Below, piece after piece: positions 27,527 through 38,055 of a DNA stretch of 64,000 nt. The translations under genes were made by a program, and so were the position numbers. Positions within the stretch are counted from its first letter, which is position 1, and each line of letters starts with the position of its first letter. The notes under the pieces are model-generated. The model was not told the origin of the DNA. It made no database searches and saw only the letters and a program-made list of their open reading frames with translations. The stretch is from Variovorax paradoxus (GTDB lineage Bacteria; Pseudomonadota; Gammaproteobacteria; Burkholderiales; Burkholderiaceae_C): contig NZ_CP046622.1 of NCBI RefSeq assembly GCF_009755665.1, forward strand, positions 124,001-188,000, read 5' to 3'.

Positions 27527-29851
27527 ATGGTCAAGCGTGCGGGTGTCGATGTCGTGGCTGCTGCGGTACGCGGGCAGGCACTGCCGTCGCCCGGGCTCAA
27601 GGGCGCGCCGGTGCTCGAGCTCATGTGCTCGCACTTCGTGCTCACGCTCGCCGCCAAGCAGGGGCCGCGCTTCAACGTGCGCCGCGACATCAACGGCCTG
27701 CTGTCGCTCACCGGCCGCCATCTGGTGTGGCCCGTTGCGGTGCTGCAGCGGCTGCGCGAATTTCTCGGCCGGCGTTGCGCCGGCAACGAGGCCTGGAAAG
27801 GCGTGGAAGATTTCGACGGCCGCACGCTGCTCGAGCGGCATGGCGTGTGGCGCGGCCCGTATGAAGAAGGCACGCTGTTCTTCTATCTCGACGAGTACGC
27901 CAAGGACCATCCCAAGGACTTGCTGTCGGTGCTGGCCGTCACGCGCGACTGGCTCACGCATGCGCTGCGCAAGCAATCGACGCTGGTCGAAAAGAACATC
28001 GATGCGCTCGCGGGCCTGCTGCAGCTCAACAAGGCCGAGCGCGCGCTGCTGCTCTACGGCACGCTCGCGCGCTACCAGCGCGACCTGCGTTCGCTGCTGG
28101 TCGAGTTCAAGGTCAACAACGCGCCCGAAGCCTATGCAGCCATTGCCGACATTGCGGGCGTCAATGCGAGCGAAGTGGGCGAGGCATTGCGCGCGGGTTC
28201 GCGGCTCGAGCGCATAGGCCTGGTCGAAAACCTGATTTCCGAACACAACATCACCGACCTGGCCGACCTCATGAAGGTCAGCGAAAAGCTGCCGCCGGTG
28301 CTGATGCGCGAGTACCGCGACCACAATGAGCTCATGGCCGTGTTCACGCGGCCCTCCGCCAAGAGCACGCTCACCACGCACGACTTTTCCTTTGTGCAGG
28401 AAGACGCGCAAATGCTCGTCACGCTGCTGCGCGCCGCCGTTGCGCGCAAGGAGCCCGGCGTCAACGTGCTGCTCTACGGGCCGCCCGGCACGGGCAAGAC
28501 CGAGCTTGCCAAGGTGGTGGCGCAGGCGGCGGGGCTCGAGTTGTTCGAGGTCGAATACGCCGACCGCGACGGCAATTCGCTGAGCGGCCGCGACCGCTAC
28601 CGTTCGTTGCAGATTGCGCAGGTGTTCCTCAAGGGAAGCGCCCAGGCCGCGCTGCTGTTCGACGAGGTGGAAGACGTGTTTCCGCCCATCAGCACCGAAG
28701 CGGCGCAGTTCATGGCGCGCGCCGAGCAGATTCCGGCGCCCACCAGCGGCAGCGTGAGCGGCAAGGCCTGGGTCAACCAGATCCTCGAAGCCAATCCGGT
28801 GCCCACGCTGTGGGTCACCAACCGCATCGAGCAGATCGACCCTGCGTTCCGCCGCCGCTTTGCGTATCACCTCGAGCTCAAGTCGCCGCCGCCCGGCGCG
28901 CGCGAGCAGCTCATCAAGAAAACGCTCGAAGGCATCGTGGTGTCGGAGGCCTTTACCGCCAAGCTGGCCGAACGCAAGGGCCTCACGCCTGCGCAGATCC
29001 GCACCGCGGTGCGCTTTGCGGGGCTCGCGCAAACCGAGGGCGCATCGATGGAAGCGCTGATCGAACGGCAGCTCAAGAATGCCGACCTCGCGCTTGGCAC
29101 ACTCGACACGGGCCTGGGCGAGCGGCGCAGCGTGACCACCTACGACCTCGACATGCTCAACGTCGAGACCCGTTTCGAAATTCCGCGCATCGTGGCGGCC
29201 ATCAAGGCGCGCGGGCACGGCACGCTGTGCTTCTACGGCGCACCCGGCACTGGCAAGACCGCGCTGGCCGAGCACATTGCCAAGGCCATCGGCCGCCCGC
29301 TCATCATCAAGCAGGCCAGCGACCTCATGAGCAAGTACGTCGGCGAAACCGAGCAGAACATGGCCGCCATGTTCAAGGAAGCGGAGGCCGAAAAGGCCGT
29401 GCTGCTGCTTGACGAGGCCGACAGCTTTCTGCAGGACCGGCGCGGCGCGCAGCGCACCTACGAAGTGACCGAAGTCAACGAGATGCTGCAGGGCATGGAG
29501 CGCTTCAACGGCGCCTTCATCTGCACCACCAACCTGCTCGACCGGCTCGACCAGGCGGCGCTCAGGCGCTTCACGTTCAAGATCAAGTTCATGCCGCTCA
29601 CCGCCGCGCAGCGCGAGCGCATGTTCATTACCGAGGCACTGGCCGGTGATGCGGCATTGCTCACCGGAGAAATCAAGGCTCGCCTGGCGCAAATGAGGCA
29701 GCTGTGCCCGGGCGATTTTGCGGCCGTGAAACGGCAGACGGATATTCTGGCGGTCGACTTTTCGGCCGCCGAATTCCTGGACCAGCTCGAGGCCGAGCAC
29801 CGCATCAAGCCCGAGGTGCGCGAATCGCGCGGCATCGGTTTTGTGCAGTAG
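27527..29851 (+). CDS. Tandem AAA+ ATPase
   Basis: 774 residues from the ATG at 27527, preceded by GGAGG; upstream in-frame ATGs at 27419 and 27488 lack one. The N-terminal ~300 residues are helical and carry no known motif. Two AAA+ modules follow. D1 has Walker A GPPGTGKTELAK near 317 and Walker B LLFDEVEDVF near 377. D2 has Walker A GAPGTGKTALAEHIA near 571 and Walker B LLLDEADSFL near 624, with a sensor/Arg-finger region after (TTNLLDRLDQAALRRFTFK). It is probably a hexameric remodelling ATPase in the cytoplasm, and its substrate is unknown. A peptidase lipoprotein gene follows 89 bp later. Confidence 0.88.
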   Translation: MVKRAGVDVVAAAVRGQALPSPGLKGAPVLELMCSHFVLTLAAKQGPRFNVRRDINGLLSLTGRHLVWPVAVLQRLREFLGRRCAGNEAWKGVEDFDGRTLLERHGVWRGPYEEGTLFFYLDEYAKDHPKDLLSVLAVTRDWLTHALRKQSTLVEKNIDALAGLLQLNKAERALLLYGTLARYQRDLRSLLVEFKVNNAPEAYAAIADIAGVNASEVGEALRAGSRLERIGLVENLISEHNITDLADLMKVSEKLPPVLMREYRDHNELMAVFTRPSAKSTLTTHDFSFVQEDAQMLVTLLRAAVARKEPGVNVLLYGPPGTGKTELAKVVAQAAGLELFEVEYADRDGNSLSGRDRYRSLQIAQVFLKGSAQAALLFDEVEDVFPPISTEAAQFMARAEQIPAPTSGSVSGKAWVNQILEANPVPTLWVTNRIEQIDPAFRRRFAYHLELKSPPPGAREQLIKKTLEGIVVSEAFTAKLAERKGLTPAQIRTAVRFAGLAQTEGASMEALIERQLKNADLALGTLDTGLGERRSVTTYDLDMLNVETRFEIPRIVAAIKARGHGTLCFYGAPGTGKTALAEHIAKAIGRPLIIKQASDLMSKYVGETEQNMAAMFKEAEAEKAVLLLDEADSFLQDRRGAQRTYEVTEVNEMLQGMERFNGAFICTTNLLDRLDQAALRRFTFKIKFMPLTAAQRERMFITEALAGDAALLTGEIKARLAQMRQLCPGDFAAVKRQTDILAVDFSAAEFLDQLEAEHRIKPEVRESRGIGFVQ

Positions 29852-29940
29852 ACCGTTGCAGAACACGCCGCAGAACACAACCATCAAAAAGCGGCAAACA
29901 AGAAATACCGTCCGCGGCAGCGGACACGAGGAGGGGTTCG

Positions 29941-30132
29941 ATGAATTCACTCGAAGCGAACGCGTGGGAGAAGCCGCGCGCCACCGTCCGCGCGCAAGCC
30001 GCATTCGCGCTGACCTTCGCCGCCTTCGTTCTGGCCGGTTGTGGAGGCGGCGGTGGTGGAGGAGGGGGGGCGGCGGGGGCTGCCGATCTTCCTGCCGCCC
30101 ACCACCACGCCGCCCGCCAGGGGCGGCAATGA
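29941..30132 (+). pseudogene. Displaced lipoprotein signal and start of the S41 peptidase gene (frame broken by a G tract)
   Basis: The ATG at 29941 follows GAGGAGGGG and begins a convincing lipoprotein signal: basic n-region, AAFALTFAAFVLAGC with lipobox Cys near residue 34, then a poly-Gly stretch. This frame runs out at 30132 without a domain. The peptidase body is open in the next frame (30041-31540). A run of seven G at 30064-30070, with more G-rich sequence around it, lies where the frames cross. Removing one G would join the signal to the peptidase. Confidence 0.7.
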
Positions 30133-31540
30133 CGACACCATCGTTGCCTCGTCCACCGTGGCCGGCCTGTGCGCGGCGCCGCGCACAGGCACCAACCCCG
30201 AGACCGGCACCGCCTACCCTGACAACGCCGGCACCCTCACCGATGAAAAACGCTGGGTGCGCGGCTGGATCGACGAAACCTATCTTTGGTATGGCGAGGT
30301 GCCGACCACCCTGAAGGCCGCCGACTACGCCACGCCGGTCGCCTACTTCAGCGTGCTCAAGAGCCCGGCCCTCACAGCCTCGGGCCGCGCGAAGGACCGC
30401 TTTCACTATGTGTACGACACCGAGCGGTACCGGCAGCTTTCAGAGGCCGGCGTGGCGCCGGGCTACGGCATGGAGTTCGCCTTCGTGCGCAACTCGCGGC
30501 CGCGCGACCTGCGTATTGCGTTCACCGAACCCGGTTCGCCCGCGGCCAATGCCGGCATTGCGCGCGGCGCAAAGGTGCTCGAGGTCGACGGTGTCGACGT
30601 GATAGCAGGCACCAACACCACCGTCATCAACCGCGGCATCTCACCCACCACCATCGGCGAATCGCACACCTTCAAGCTGCAGGAAGGCAGCACCACGCGC
30701 ACCGTGACGCTGTCGGCCGCGAGCATCACGCGCACGCCGGTGCAGAACGTGAAGACCATCGACACCGGCAGCGGCCGCGTGGGCTACCTGCTCTTCAACG
30801 ACCACATCACGACCTCCGAGGCGCAGCTCATCGATGCGGTCAACCAGATGAAGGCCGGCAGCGGCATCCAGGACCTCGTGCTCGACATTCGCTACAACGG
30901 CGGCGGCCAGCTCAACATCGCGAGCCGGCTGGCCACCATGGTGTCTTCGCCCACCGCCACCTCGGGCAAGACCTTCGAGCGCCTTGTCTTCAACGACAAG
31001 AACCCGTTCCACCTGACCCCGGCGCAAACGATCATTCCTTTCCACGCCAGGAGCCGCTCGGGCGCCGAGCTCCCCAGGCTCGGCCTTTCGCAGGTGACGG
31101 TGCTCGTCGGCCCCGACACCTGCTCGGCGAGCGAATCGGTCATCAACAGCCTGCGCGGGGTCGACGTCCAGGTCAACCTCGTCGGCGGCGCCACCTGCGG
31201 CAAGCCCTACGGCTTCTCGCCGCAAGACAACTGCGGCACGAGCTACTTCGCCATCCAGTTCCAGGGCGTCAACGCCAAGAACTTCGGCGACTATGGCGAC
31301 GGCTTCGTGCCCAGCTGTACCGTGGCCGACGATTTCGACCATGCCCTTGGCGACCCGGCGGAGGCTCGGCTGGCCGCCGCGCTGGCAATGCGCAACGGCG
31401 GCGCATGTCCCGCATCGGCTTCGACCAAGACCCTGCCGGGGCTCGAGAAGTCCGAAGCCGCCGCCGAGCAGCCCTACCTGCTCCAGCGCACGCCGCTGCG
31501 CGAAATCCGCCTGCTCGATGCCGCGCCCGCCCCGGGCTGA
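30041..31540 (+). CDS. S41 (C-terminal processing) family peptidase, body of a probable lipoprotein
   Basis: 499 residues as written, but the first ~20 are the misframed poly-Gly region; the natural start is probably the ATG at 29941 (see that entry). The protein has a PDZ-like segment (GMEFAFVRNSRPRDLRIAFTEPGSPAANAGIARGAKVLEVDGVDV). The tail-specific protease core follows: DLVLDIRYNGGGQLNIASRLA and VGPDTCSASESVIN, where the catalytic Ser is expected, then TCGKPYGF, where a Lys could complete the dyad. It would degrade or trim proteins in the periplasm, anchored by lipid. Several Cys pairs suit an oxidising compartment. It lies downstream of the AAA+ gene but with its own leader. Confidence 0.82.
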   Translation: MEAAVVEEGGRRGLPIFLPPTTTPPARGGNDDTIVASSTVAGLCAAPRTGTNPETGTAYPDNAGTLTDEKRWVRGWIDETYLWYGEVPTTLKAADYATPVAYFSVLKSPALTASGRAKDRFHYVYDTERYRQLSEAGVAPGYGMEFAFVRNSRPRDLRIAFTEPGSPAANAGIARGAKVLEVDGVDVIAGTNTTVINRGISPTTIGESHTFKLQEGSTTRTVTLSAASITRTPVQNVKTIDTGSGRVGYLLFNDHITTSEAQLIDAVNQMKAGSGIQDLVLDIRYNGGGQLNIASRLATMVSSPTATSGKTFERLVFNDKNPFHLTPAQTIIPFHARSRSGAELPRLGLSQVTVLVGPDTCSASESVINSLRGVDVQVNLVGGATCGKPYGFSPQDNCGTSYFAIQFQGVNAKNFGDYGDGFVPSCTVADDFDHALGDPAEARLAAALAMRNGGACPASASTKTLPGLEKSEAAAEQPYLLQRTPLREIRLLDAAPAPG

Positions 31541-31616
31541 GCGGGCTCGCGCCCTCGCGGTTACTGCTTGAAACCATCCCTTTTGCCGCTCTGGCGGCTC
31601 GCCCATTAGAGTTCAA

Positions 31617-31628
31617 GCAAACGTTTGC
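31617..31628. promoter_or_regulatory. LacI/PurR-type operator before the nucleoside hydrolase gene
   Basis: GCAAACGTTTGC is a perfect 12 bp palindrome and matches the core of the known PurR operator. A second, imperfect half (AATCGTTTGG) follows at once. It lies ~55 bp upstream of the nucleoside hydrolase start, where a repressor of the LacI/PurR family could act. No such regulator is encoded in this window. Confidence 0.6.
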
Positions 31629-31681
31629 GCAATCGTTTGGCATTTAGTTCTACATGGCAAAACCAACTCAAAGGAGCCGGG

Positions 31682-32872
31682 ATGAAGATTCGGATTCAGC
31701 GACGCAAATGGATGGCCGCGGCCCTTCTTGCCACGGTGCTGTCGGCCTGCGGCGGCGGCGGTGACAACAACGGCGGCATCGGGCTTGCCCCGGGGTACGG
31801 CGCAGCCCCGCCTCCCGCGCAGAAGATCATCATCGACAGCGACTACAACACCATGAGCGACGACGGCCAGCTCGGCGTCATGGCTGCCCAGCTGCAGGCC
31901 TCGGGCAAGGTGCAGGTCATGGGCATCAGCGTGGTCTCGGGCAACCAGTGGCTCAAGCAGGGCGTGGCCGATGCGCTGATGTCGGTGGAGCGCCTTGGCG
32001 TGGGCGACCGCATCGGCGTTTACGCCGGCGCGAACTACGCGTTCAACCACGACTACGCGACCATCGAAGCCGAAATGGCTGCTGGCGCCGGAGGCGACGG
32101 CTACCTGGGCGCATGGAGCGGCCCCGAGCCCAAGACCGATGCCGACCTGAAACCCTCGCCCGACGGATTTGCGACCCGCACCGTGCTGCAGCGCAAGAGC
32201 GCGGTCGACTTCATCGTCGATACGGTGAAGGCCAACCCCAACGAGATCACCATCCTCGCCATCGGCCCGCTCACCAACATTGCACTCGCGGTCAAGCAGA
32301 ACCCCGAAATCGTGCCGCTCATCAAGAAGATCATCTACATGGGCGGCGCCATCGACGTGGCGGGCAACACCACCAAGTTTGCCGAGTTCAACTGGTGGTT
32401 CGACCCCGAGGCCGCGCAGTTCGTGGTGCGACTGCCGATTCCGCAGGTGGTGGTGCCGCTCGACGTGACCGACACCGTGTTTCTCACCAAGCCCATCTAC
32501 GACCGCATCGCGCACCCGGCCAAGCCGACCGCCGTGACCGAGGTGTTCAGGCAGCTCAACGGCTACGGCTTCAGCGGCACCAACGGCTTCGAGAACAACC
32601 CCAGCTACACGCAGAACATCTGGGACACGCTCACGCTCGCCTACCTCATCGACCCGAGCTACGCCACGCAAACGGTGGAGCGCTATGTCGACGTGGTCGC
32701 CCAACCGGGCGCCGCCGAAAACGGCCGCTCCATCGGTTACAGCGCGCAGCCCGCGGGGCCCACGCTGCAGAAGATGACGGTGGTGAAGAAGTTCGACAAC
32801 GCGCGCTTCTTCGAACTGTATGTGGACCTGCTCACGCGGCCGGTGCCGATCACGCTGCCGCCGGCCAGCTGA
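31682..32872 (+). CDS. Nucleoside hydrolase lipoprotein
   Basis: 396 residues from the ATG at 31682 (AAAGGAG upstream). The N-terminus is a lipoprotein signal (ALLATVLSACGG), so the enzyme should sit on the periplasmic side of a membrane. The mature part has nucleoside-hydrolase motifs: IIIDSDYNTMSDDGQLG (the Ca2+-binding Asp cluster, with Ser in place of the usual second Thr), ILAIGPLTNIALAV, and FNWWFDPEAAQFVV near the middle. It should split N-glycosidic bonds of nucleosides or an analogue. Periplasmic lipidated versions are less usual than cytoplasmic ones, and suggest nucleoside salvage outside the cell membrane. Confidence 0.88.
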   Translation: MKIRIQRRKWMAAALLATVLSACGGGGDNNGGIGLAPGYGAAPPPAQKIIIDSDYNTMSDDGQLGVMAAQLQASGKVQVMGISVVSGNQWLKQGVADALMSVERLGVGDRIGVYAGANYAFNHDYATIEAEMAAGAGGDGYLGAWSGPEPKTDADLKPSPDGFATRTVLQRKSAVDFIVDTVKANPNEITILAIGPLTNIALAVKQNPEIVPLIKKIIYMGGAIDVAGNTTKFAEFNWWFDPEAAQFVVRLPIPQVVVPLDVTDTVFLTKPIYDRIAHPAKPTAVTEVFRQLNGYGFSGTNGFENNPSYTQNIWDTLTLAYLIDPSYATQTVERYVDVVAQPGAAENGRSIGYSAQPAGPTLQKMTVVKKFDNARFFELYVDLLTRPVPITLPPAS

Positions 32873-32895
32873 CCGACACGCGCGGGACGGCGAGC

Positions 32896-34791
<1,896 letters not shown>

Positions 34792-34920
34792 AGGGCGGGG
34801 GCGGCAGGTGCGAAGGGGCGAAACGGAGAAAAAGGAAGCGAAGCCGGATTGTCCCCCAGCGGCATCGACACGACTGTGGCACGAGGTTTGCAATCGCAAA
34901 ACCCGTCCCGCCACCCTTCC

Positions 34921-34930
34921 TGTATAGACA
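34921..34930. promoter_or_regulatory. HutC-type operator 1
   Basis: TGTATAGACA, the same core as the site at 38836-38845 before hutH. It lies in the 299 bp gap between recQ and the ABC transporter, 160 bp upstream of the binding-protein ATG. Confidence 0.6.
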
Positions 34931-34986
34931 GCAATCTGGTGCATTTTCCTGACGGTATGCACCGAAACGGCTCTCTCGGGTTATCC

Positions 34987-34996
34987 TGTATATACA
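34987..34996. promoter_or_regulatory. HutC-type operator 2
   Basis: TGTATATACA, a perfect 10 bp palindrome, within CCTGTATATACAAG. This is close to the palindromic HutC operator described in pseudomonads. It is 66 bp from operator 1, about six helical turns, so two HutC dimers could bind on the same face. It should repress the ABC transporter operon until urocanate is present. Confidence 0.65.
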
Positions 34997-35090
34997 AGTT
35001 GGGGCGCTCGGCAACAATGCGAGGCGCGCGCAGCCCGTGATCGGCAGCGCATCGCCTAGCCATCCTCAAGAAACGGAACCAGGAGTACCC

Positions 35091-36059
35091 ATGGTCAAGA
35101 CGGTAGTTGTGAAAGTCGCTTCCCTGCTGGCAGCAGGCGCATGTGCAGCGGGCATGGCCGGAACGGCCGCCGCGCAAGAAACCAAGATCGCGCTCGGCAT
35201 GTCCGGCTGGACCGGCTTCGCGCCGCTTTCGCTGGCCGACAAGGCCGGCATCTTCAAGAAGAACGGCCTGGACGTCGAGCTGAAGATGATTCCGCAGAAG
35301 GACCGCCACCTGGCGCTGGCCGCGGGCGCCATCCAGTGCGCAGCCACCACGGTGGAAACGCATGTGGCCTGGAACGCCAACGGCGTGCCCATCGTGCAGA
35401 TCTTCCAGATGGACAAGTCCTACGGTGCCGACGGCCTGGCAGTGCGCAACGACGTGAAGAGCTTTGCCGACCTCAAGGGCAAGACCATCGGCGTGAGCGC
35501 GCCCGGCACCGCGCCGTACTTCGGCCTGGCCTGGATGCTCAACAAGAACGGCATGACGCTGAAGGATGTGAAGGTGGTTTCGCTCGAGCCCCAGCCCGCC
35601 GCCCAGGCGTTCGTGGCCGGCCAGAACGACGCCGCCATGACCTACGAGCCCTATCTCTCGACCGTGCGCGCCAACCCCGCCGCCGGCAAGATCCTGGCCA
35701 CCACGCTCGACTACCCGATGGTGATGGACACCGTCGGTTGCGCGCCCACTTGGCTCAAGGCCAACGCCAAGGCGGCGCAGGCGCTCACGCAGTCGTACTT
35801 CGAGGCGCTGGACATGATCAAGGCCGACCCTGCCAAGGCCAACGAACTGATGGGCTCGGCCGTCAAGCAAACCGGTGAGCAGTTCGCCAAGTCGTCGGCC
35901 TTCTTGCGCTGGCAGGACAAGGCCGCCAACCAGAAGTTCTTTGCGGGCGAGCTCACCAGCTTCATGAAGGAAGCCGCGCCCATCCTGCTGGAAGCCGGGG
36001 TGATCCGCAAGGCTCCTGAAGACTACGCAGCCACGTTCGATGCAAGCTTCGTCAAGTAA
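35091..36059 (+). CDS. ABC transporter substrate-binding protein (NMT1/SsuA-type)
   Basis: 322 residues from the ATG at 35091, preceded by AGGAG. A Sec signal peptide ends near AAAQETK. The mature protein has the SsuA/TauA/NMT1 pattern: GMSGWTGFAPLSLADKAGIFKKNGLDVELKMI, DLKGKTIGVSAPGTAPYFGLAWML and NDAAMTYEPYLSTVR. Family members bind sulfonates, taurine, nitrate or thiamine precursors. Here the position behind HutC-type operators and next to hutC points to a histidine, urocanate or imidazole compound (inference). It overlaps the permease gene by 20 bp. Confidence 0.9.
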   Translation: MVKTVVVKVASLLAAGACAAGMAGTAAAQETKIALGMSGWTGFAPLSLADKAGIFKKNGLDVELKMIPQKDRHLALAAGAIQCAATTVETHVAWNANGVPIVQIFQMDKSYGADGLAVRNDVKSFADLKGKTIGVSAPGTAPYFGLAWMLNKNGMTLKDVKVVSLEPQPAAQAFVAGQNDAAMTYEPYLSTVRANPAAGKILATTLDYPMVMDTVGCAPTWLKANAKAAQALTQSYFEALDMIKADPAKANELMGSAVKQTGEQFAKSSAFLRWQDKAANQKFFAGELTSFMKEAAPILLEAGVIRKAPEDYAATFDASFVK

Positions 36060-36936
36060 GGCCCTGCCGCAGGTGCCACCGCGCGCGTCGGCACCTGCGT
36101 CGGCCGTTTCCCCCGCCTCCGCCGGTTCCGGCAAGCCTGCCGTGTCCGCGCGGCGCCGCTCGCTCGCACCGCTCGAGCCCATCAGCGGCCGCGCGCGCGT
36201 GCTGCTCGGCCTGGGTTTCTTCGTGGCCTTCGTGCTCGTGTGGTCCATCGCCACGCTCGGCGGCTTCGTGCCGCCGACCTTCCTTGCCAGTCCGGTCACC
36301 ATGCTGAAGGAAGGCTGGATGCTGTTCGCCGAGTTCGGCTTCATCGGCGACGTGGGCATGACCGTGTGGCGCGTGTTCGGCGGCTTCTTGCTGGCGGCCG
36401 TGCTGGCAGTGCCGCTGGGCATCGCCATGGGCACCTGGAAGGCCGTCGAAGCCTTCTTCGAGCCCTTCGTGTCGTTCTGCCGCTACTTGCCGGCCTCTGC
36501 ATTCATTCCGCTGCTCATCCTGTGGGCGGGCTTGGGCGAAATGCAGAAGCTGCTGGTGATCTTCATCGGCTCGTTCTTCCAGATCGTGTTGATGGTGGCG
36601 GTAACGGTGGGCGGCGCGCGGCGCGACCTTGTCGAAGCGGCCTACACGCTCGGCGCCAGGAGCCGCGGCATTGTTGCGCGCGTGCTCATTCCGGGTGCTG
36701 CGCCCGGCATTGCCGAAACCTTGCGCCTTGTTCTGGGTTGGGCCTGGACCTACGTGATCGTGGCCGAACTCATCGGCTCGTCTTCGGGCATCGGCCACAT
36801 GATCACCGACAGCCAGGCCTTGCTGAACACCGGGCAGATCATCTTCGGGATCATCGTGATCGGCGTCATCGGACTGGTGTCCGACTTTGCTTTCAAGGCG
36901 CTCAACCGCCGCATGTTCGCTTGGGCGGCACTCTGA
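36040..36936 (+). CDS. ABC transporter permease (SsuC/TauC-type)
   Basis: 298 residues. A ~45-residue Ala/Pro/Ser-rich N-terminus precedes six membrane helices. The EAA-like coupling loop is visible as EAAYTLGARSRGIVARVLIPGAAPGIAETLRLVLGWAWTYVIVAEL. Its start lies inside the binding-protein gene (20 bp overlap) and its stop shares a base with the ATPase start (TGATG), so the three genes are tightly coupled. It forms the inner-membrane channel of the importer at 35091-37727. Confidence 0.9.
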   Translation: MQASSSKALPQVPPRASAPASAVSPASAGSGKPAVSARRRSLAPLEPISGRARVLLGLGFFVAFVLVWSIATLGGFVPPTFLASPVTMLKEGWMLFAEFGFIGDVGMTVWRVFGGFLLAAVLAVPLGIAMGTWKAVEAFFEPFVSFCRYLPASAFIPLLILWAGLGEMQKLLVIFIGSFFQIVLMVAVTVGGARRDLVEAAYTLGARSRGIVARVLIPGAAPGIAETLRLVLGWAWTYVIVAELIGSSSGIGHMITDSQALLNTGQIIFGIIVIGVIGLVSDFAFKALNRRMFAWAAL

Positions 36937-37727
36937 TGATGACGAACAACAACCAACTCTCCATCCAGGGCGTGTCGCGCGTCTTCACCGGCACCAAGGG
37001 CCAGAGCACGCAGGCGCTGCTGCCAATCGATTTCGAGGTGAAGGAGAACGACTTCGTCACCATCCTCGGCCCGTCGGGCTGCGGCAAGTCGACGCTGCTT
37101 CGCATCGTGGCGGGGCTCGACTTTCCGACCACCGGCCAGGTGCTGCTCGACGGCGAGCGCATCGAAGGCCCCGGTGCCGACCGCGGCGTGGTGTTCCAGA
37201 GCTACACGCTCTTTCCGTGGCTCACCGTGGCGCAGAACATCCGCTTCGGCCTGCGCGAGCGCGGCATGAGCGAGGCCGACCAGAAGGACCGCAGCGAGTT
37301 CTTCATCGCCAAGGTGGGCCTGCGCGGTTTCGAGAACCACTTTCCCAAGCAGCTCTCGGGCGGCATGCAGCAGCGCACGGCCATTGCGCGCGCACTCGCC
37401 AACGACCCCAAGATGCTGTTGCTGGACGAGCCCTTCGGTGCGCTCGACAACCAGACGCGCGTGCTGATGCAGGAGCTGCTGCTCGGTATCTGGGAATCGG
37501 CGCAGAAGACGGTGCTCTTCGTCACCCACGACATCGACGAAGCCATCTTCATGGCCAACCGCGTGGCGGTGTTCAGCGCGCGGCCCGGACGCATCAAGAC
37601 GGAGATCGCGGTCGACTTTCCGCACCCGCGCCACTACACGATCAAGACTTCGCCCGAGTTCATGGAAATCAAGGCGCGGTTGACCGAAGAGATTCGCGCG
37701 GAGTCGATGGCTGCTGCGGAGCACTAG
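36936..37727 (+). CDS. ABC transporter ATP-binding protein (SsuB/TauB-type)
   Basis: 263 residues. Walker A GPSGCGKSTLLR near residue 44, Q-loop VFQSYTLFPWLTV, signature LSGGMQQRTAIARAL, Walker B MLLLDEPFGALD and the switch His in VTHDIDEA are all present. It drives import through the neighbouring permease. The start is the first of two adjacent ATG codons overlapping the permease stop. It is the last gene of the transporter operon; a ~330 bp gap with inverted repeats separates it from hutC. Confidence 0.93.
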   Translation: MMTNNNQLSIQGVSRVFTGTKGQSTQALLPIDFEVKENDFVTILGPSGCGKSTLLRIVAGLDFPTTGQVLLDGERIEGPGADRGVVFQSYTLFPWLTVAQNIRFGLRERGMSEADQKDRSEFFIAKVGLRGFENHFPKQLSGGMQQRTAIARALANDPKMLLLDEPFGALDNQTRVLMQELLLGIWESAQKTVLFVTHDIDEAIFMANRVAVFSARPGRIKTEIAVDFPHPRHYTIKTSPEFMEIKARLTEEIRAESMAAAEH

Positions 37728-37784
37728 GAATGAAGGCCGGGTACTCACTTCATCGCGGGTTGCTGTTGGTGCGTTGTTCGGGGC

Positions 37785-37882
37785 GCGCACCCGCCGACGG
37801 GGTACCTTTCTCCGCGAATGTCCCCCGGCCTGCGGCCTCCTCCTTTATTTCGCTGCGCAAGGCACCCCGCCAGCGGGTGCGT
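37785..37882. repeat. ~100 bp interspersed intergenic repeat, copy 2
   Basis: Nearly identical to 871-966, with the same imperfect inverted ends (CACCCGCCGACGGGGTACC and GGCACCCCGCCAGCGGGTG) and the same internal block. It forms the left arm of a large inverted arrangement with copy 3 at 37939-38014, between the ABC transporter and hutC. Confidence 0.8.
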
Positions 37883-37938
37883 TATTCAGAGCGGTCGTTG
37901 ATCGGCGGTGCACCCAGAGCGTGCCCAAGTGCACAGGG

Positions 37939-38014
37939 CATCGGGTGCTCCCCGCAGCGAAATAAAGGAGGAGCCGAAGGCGGGGGACATTCGCGGAGGG
38001 GAGTACCCGGTGGC
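37939..38014. repeat. ~100 bp interspersed intergenic repeat, copy 3 (inverted, diverged)
   Basis: The reverse complement reads GGGTACTCCCCTCCGCGAATG, then a block with TCCTCCTTTATTTCGCTGCG, then GGGGAGCACCCG: the same element as copies 1 and 2 but inverted and shorter. With copy 2 it could make a long stem around a ~56 bp loop, which may end or insulate transcription between the ABC operon and hutC. Apart from these repeats the 37728-38055 gap holds nothing I can identify. Confidence 0.75.
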
Positions 38015-38055
38015 CTGTGCACACGCCCTGAACAGCGGCGCGTTGGAGCGCCGAC

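Noticed and set aside
27473..30406. 977-codon open frame on the minus strand
   Set aside because: Antisense to the AAA+ ATPase and the S41 region; no domain or start signal.
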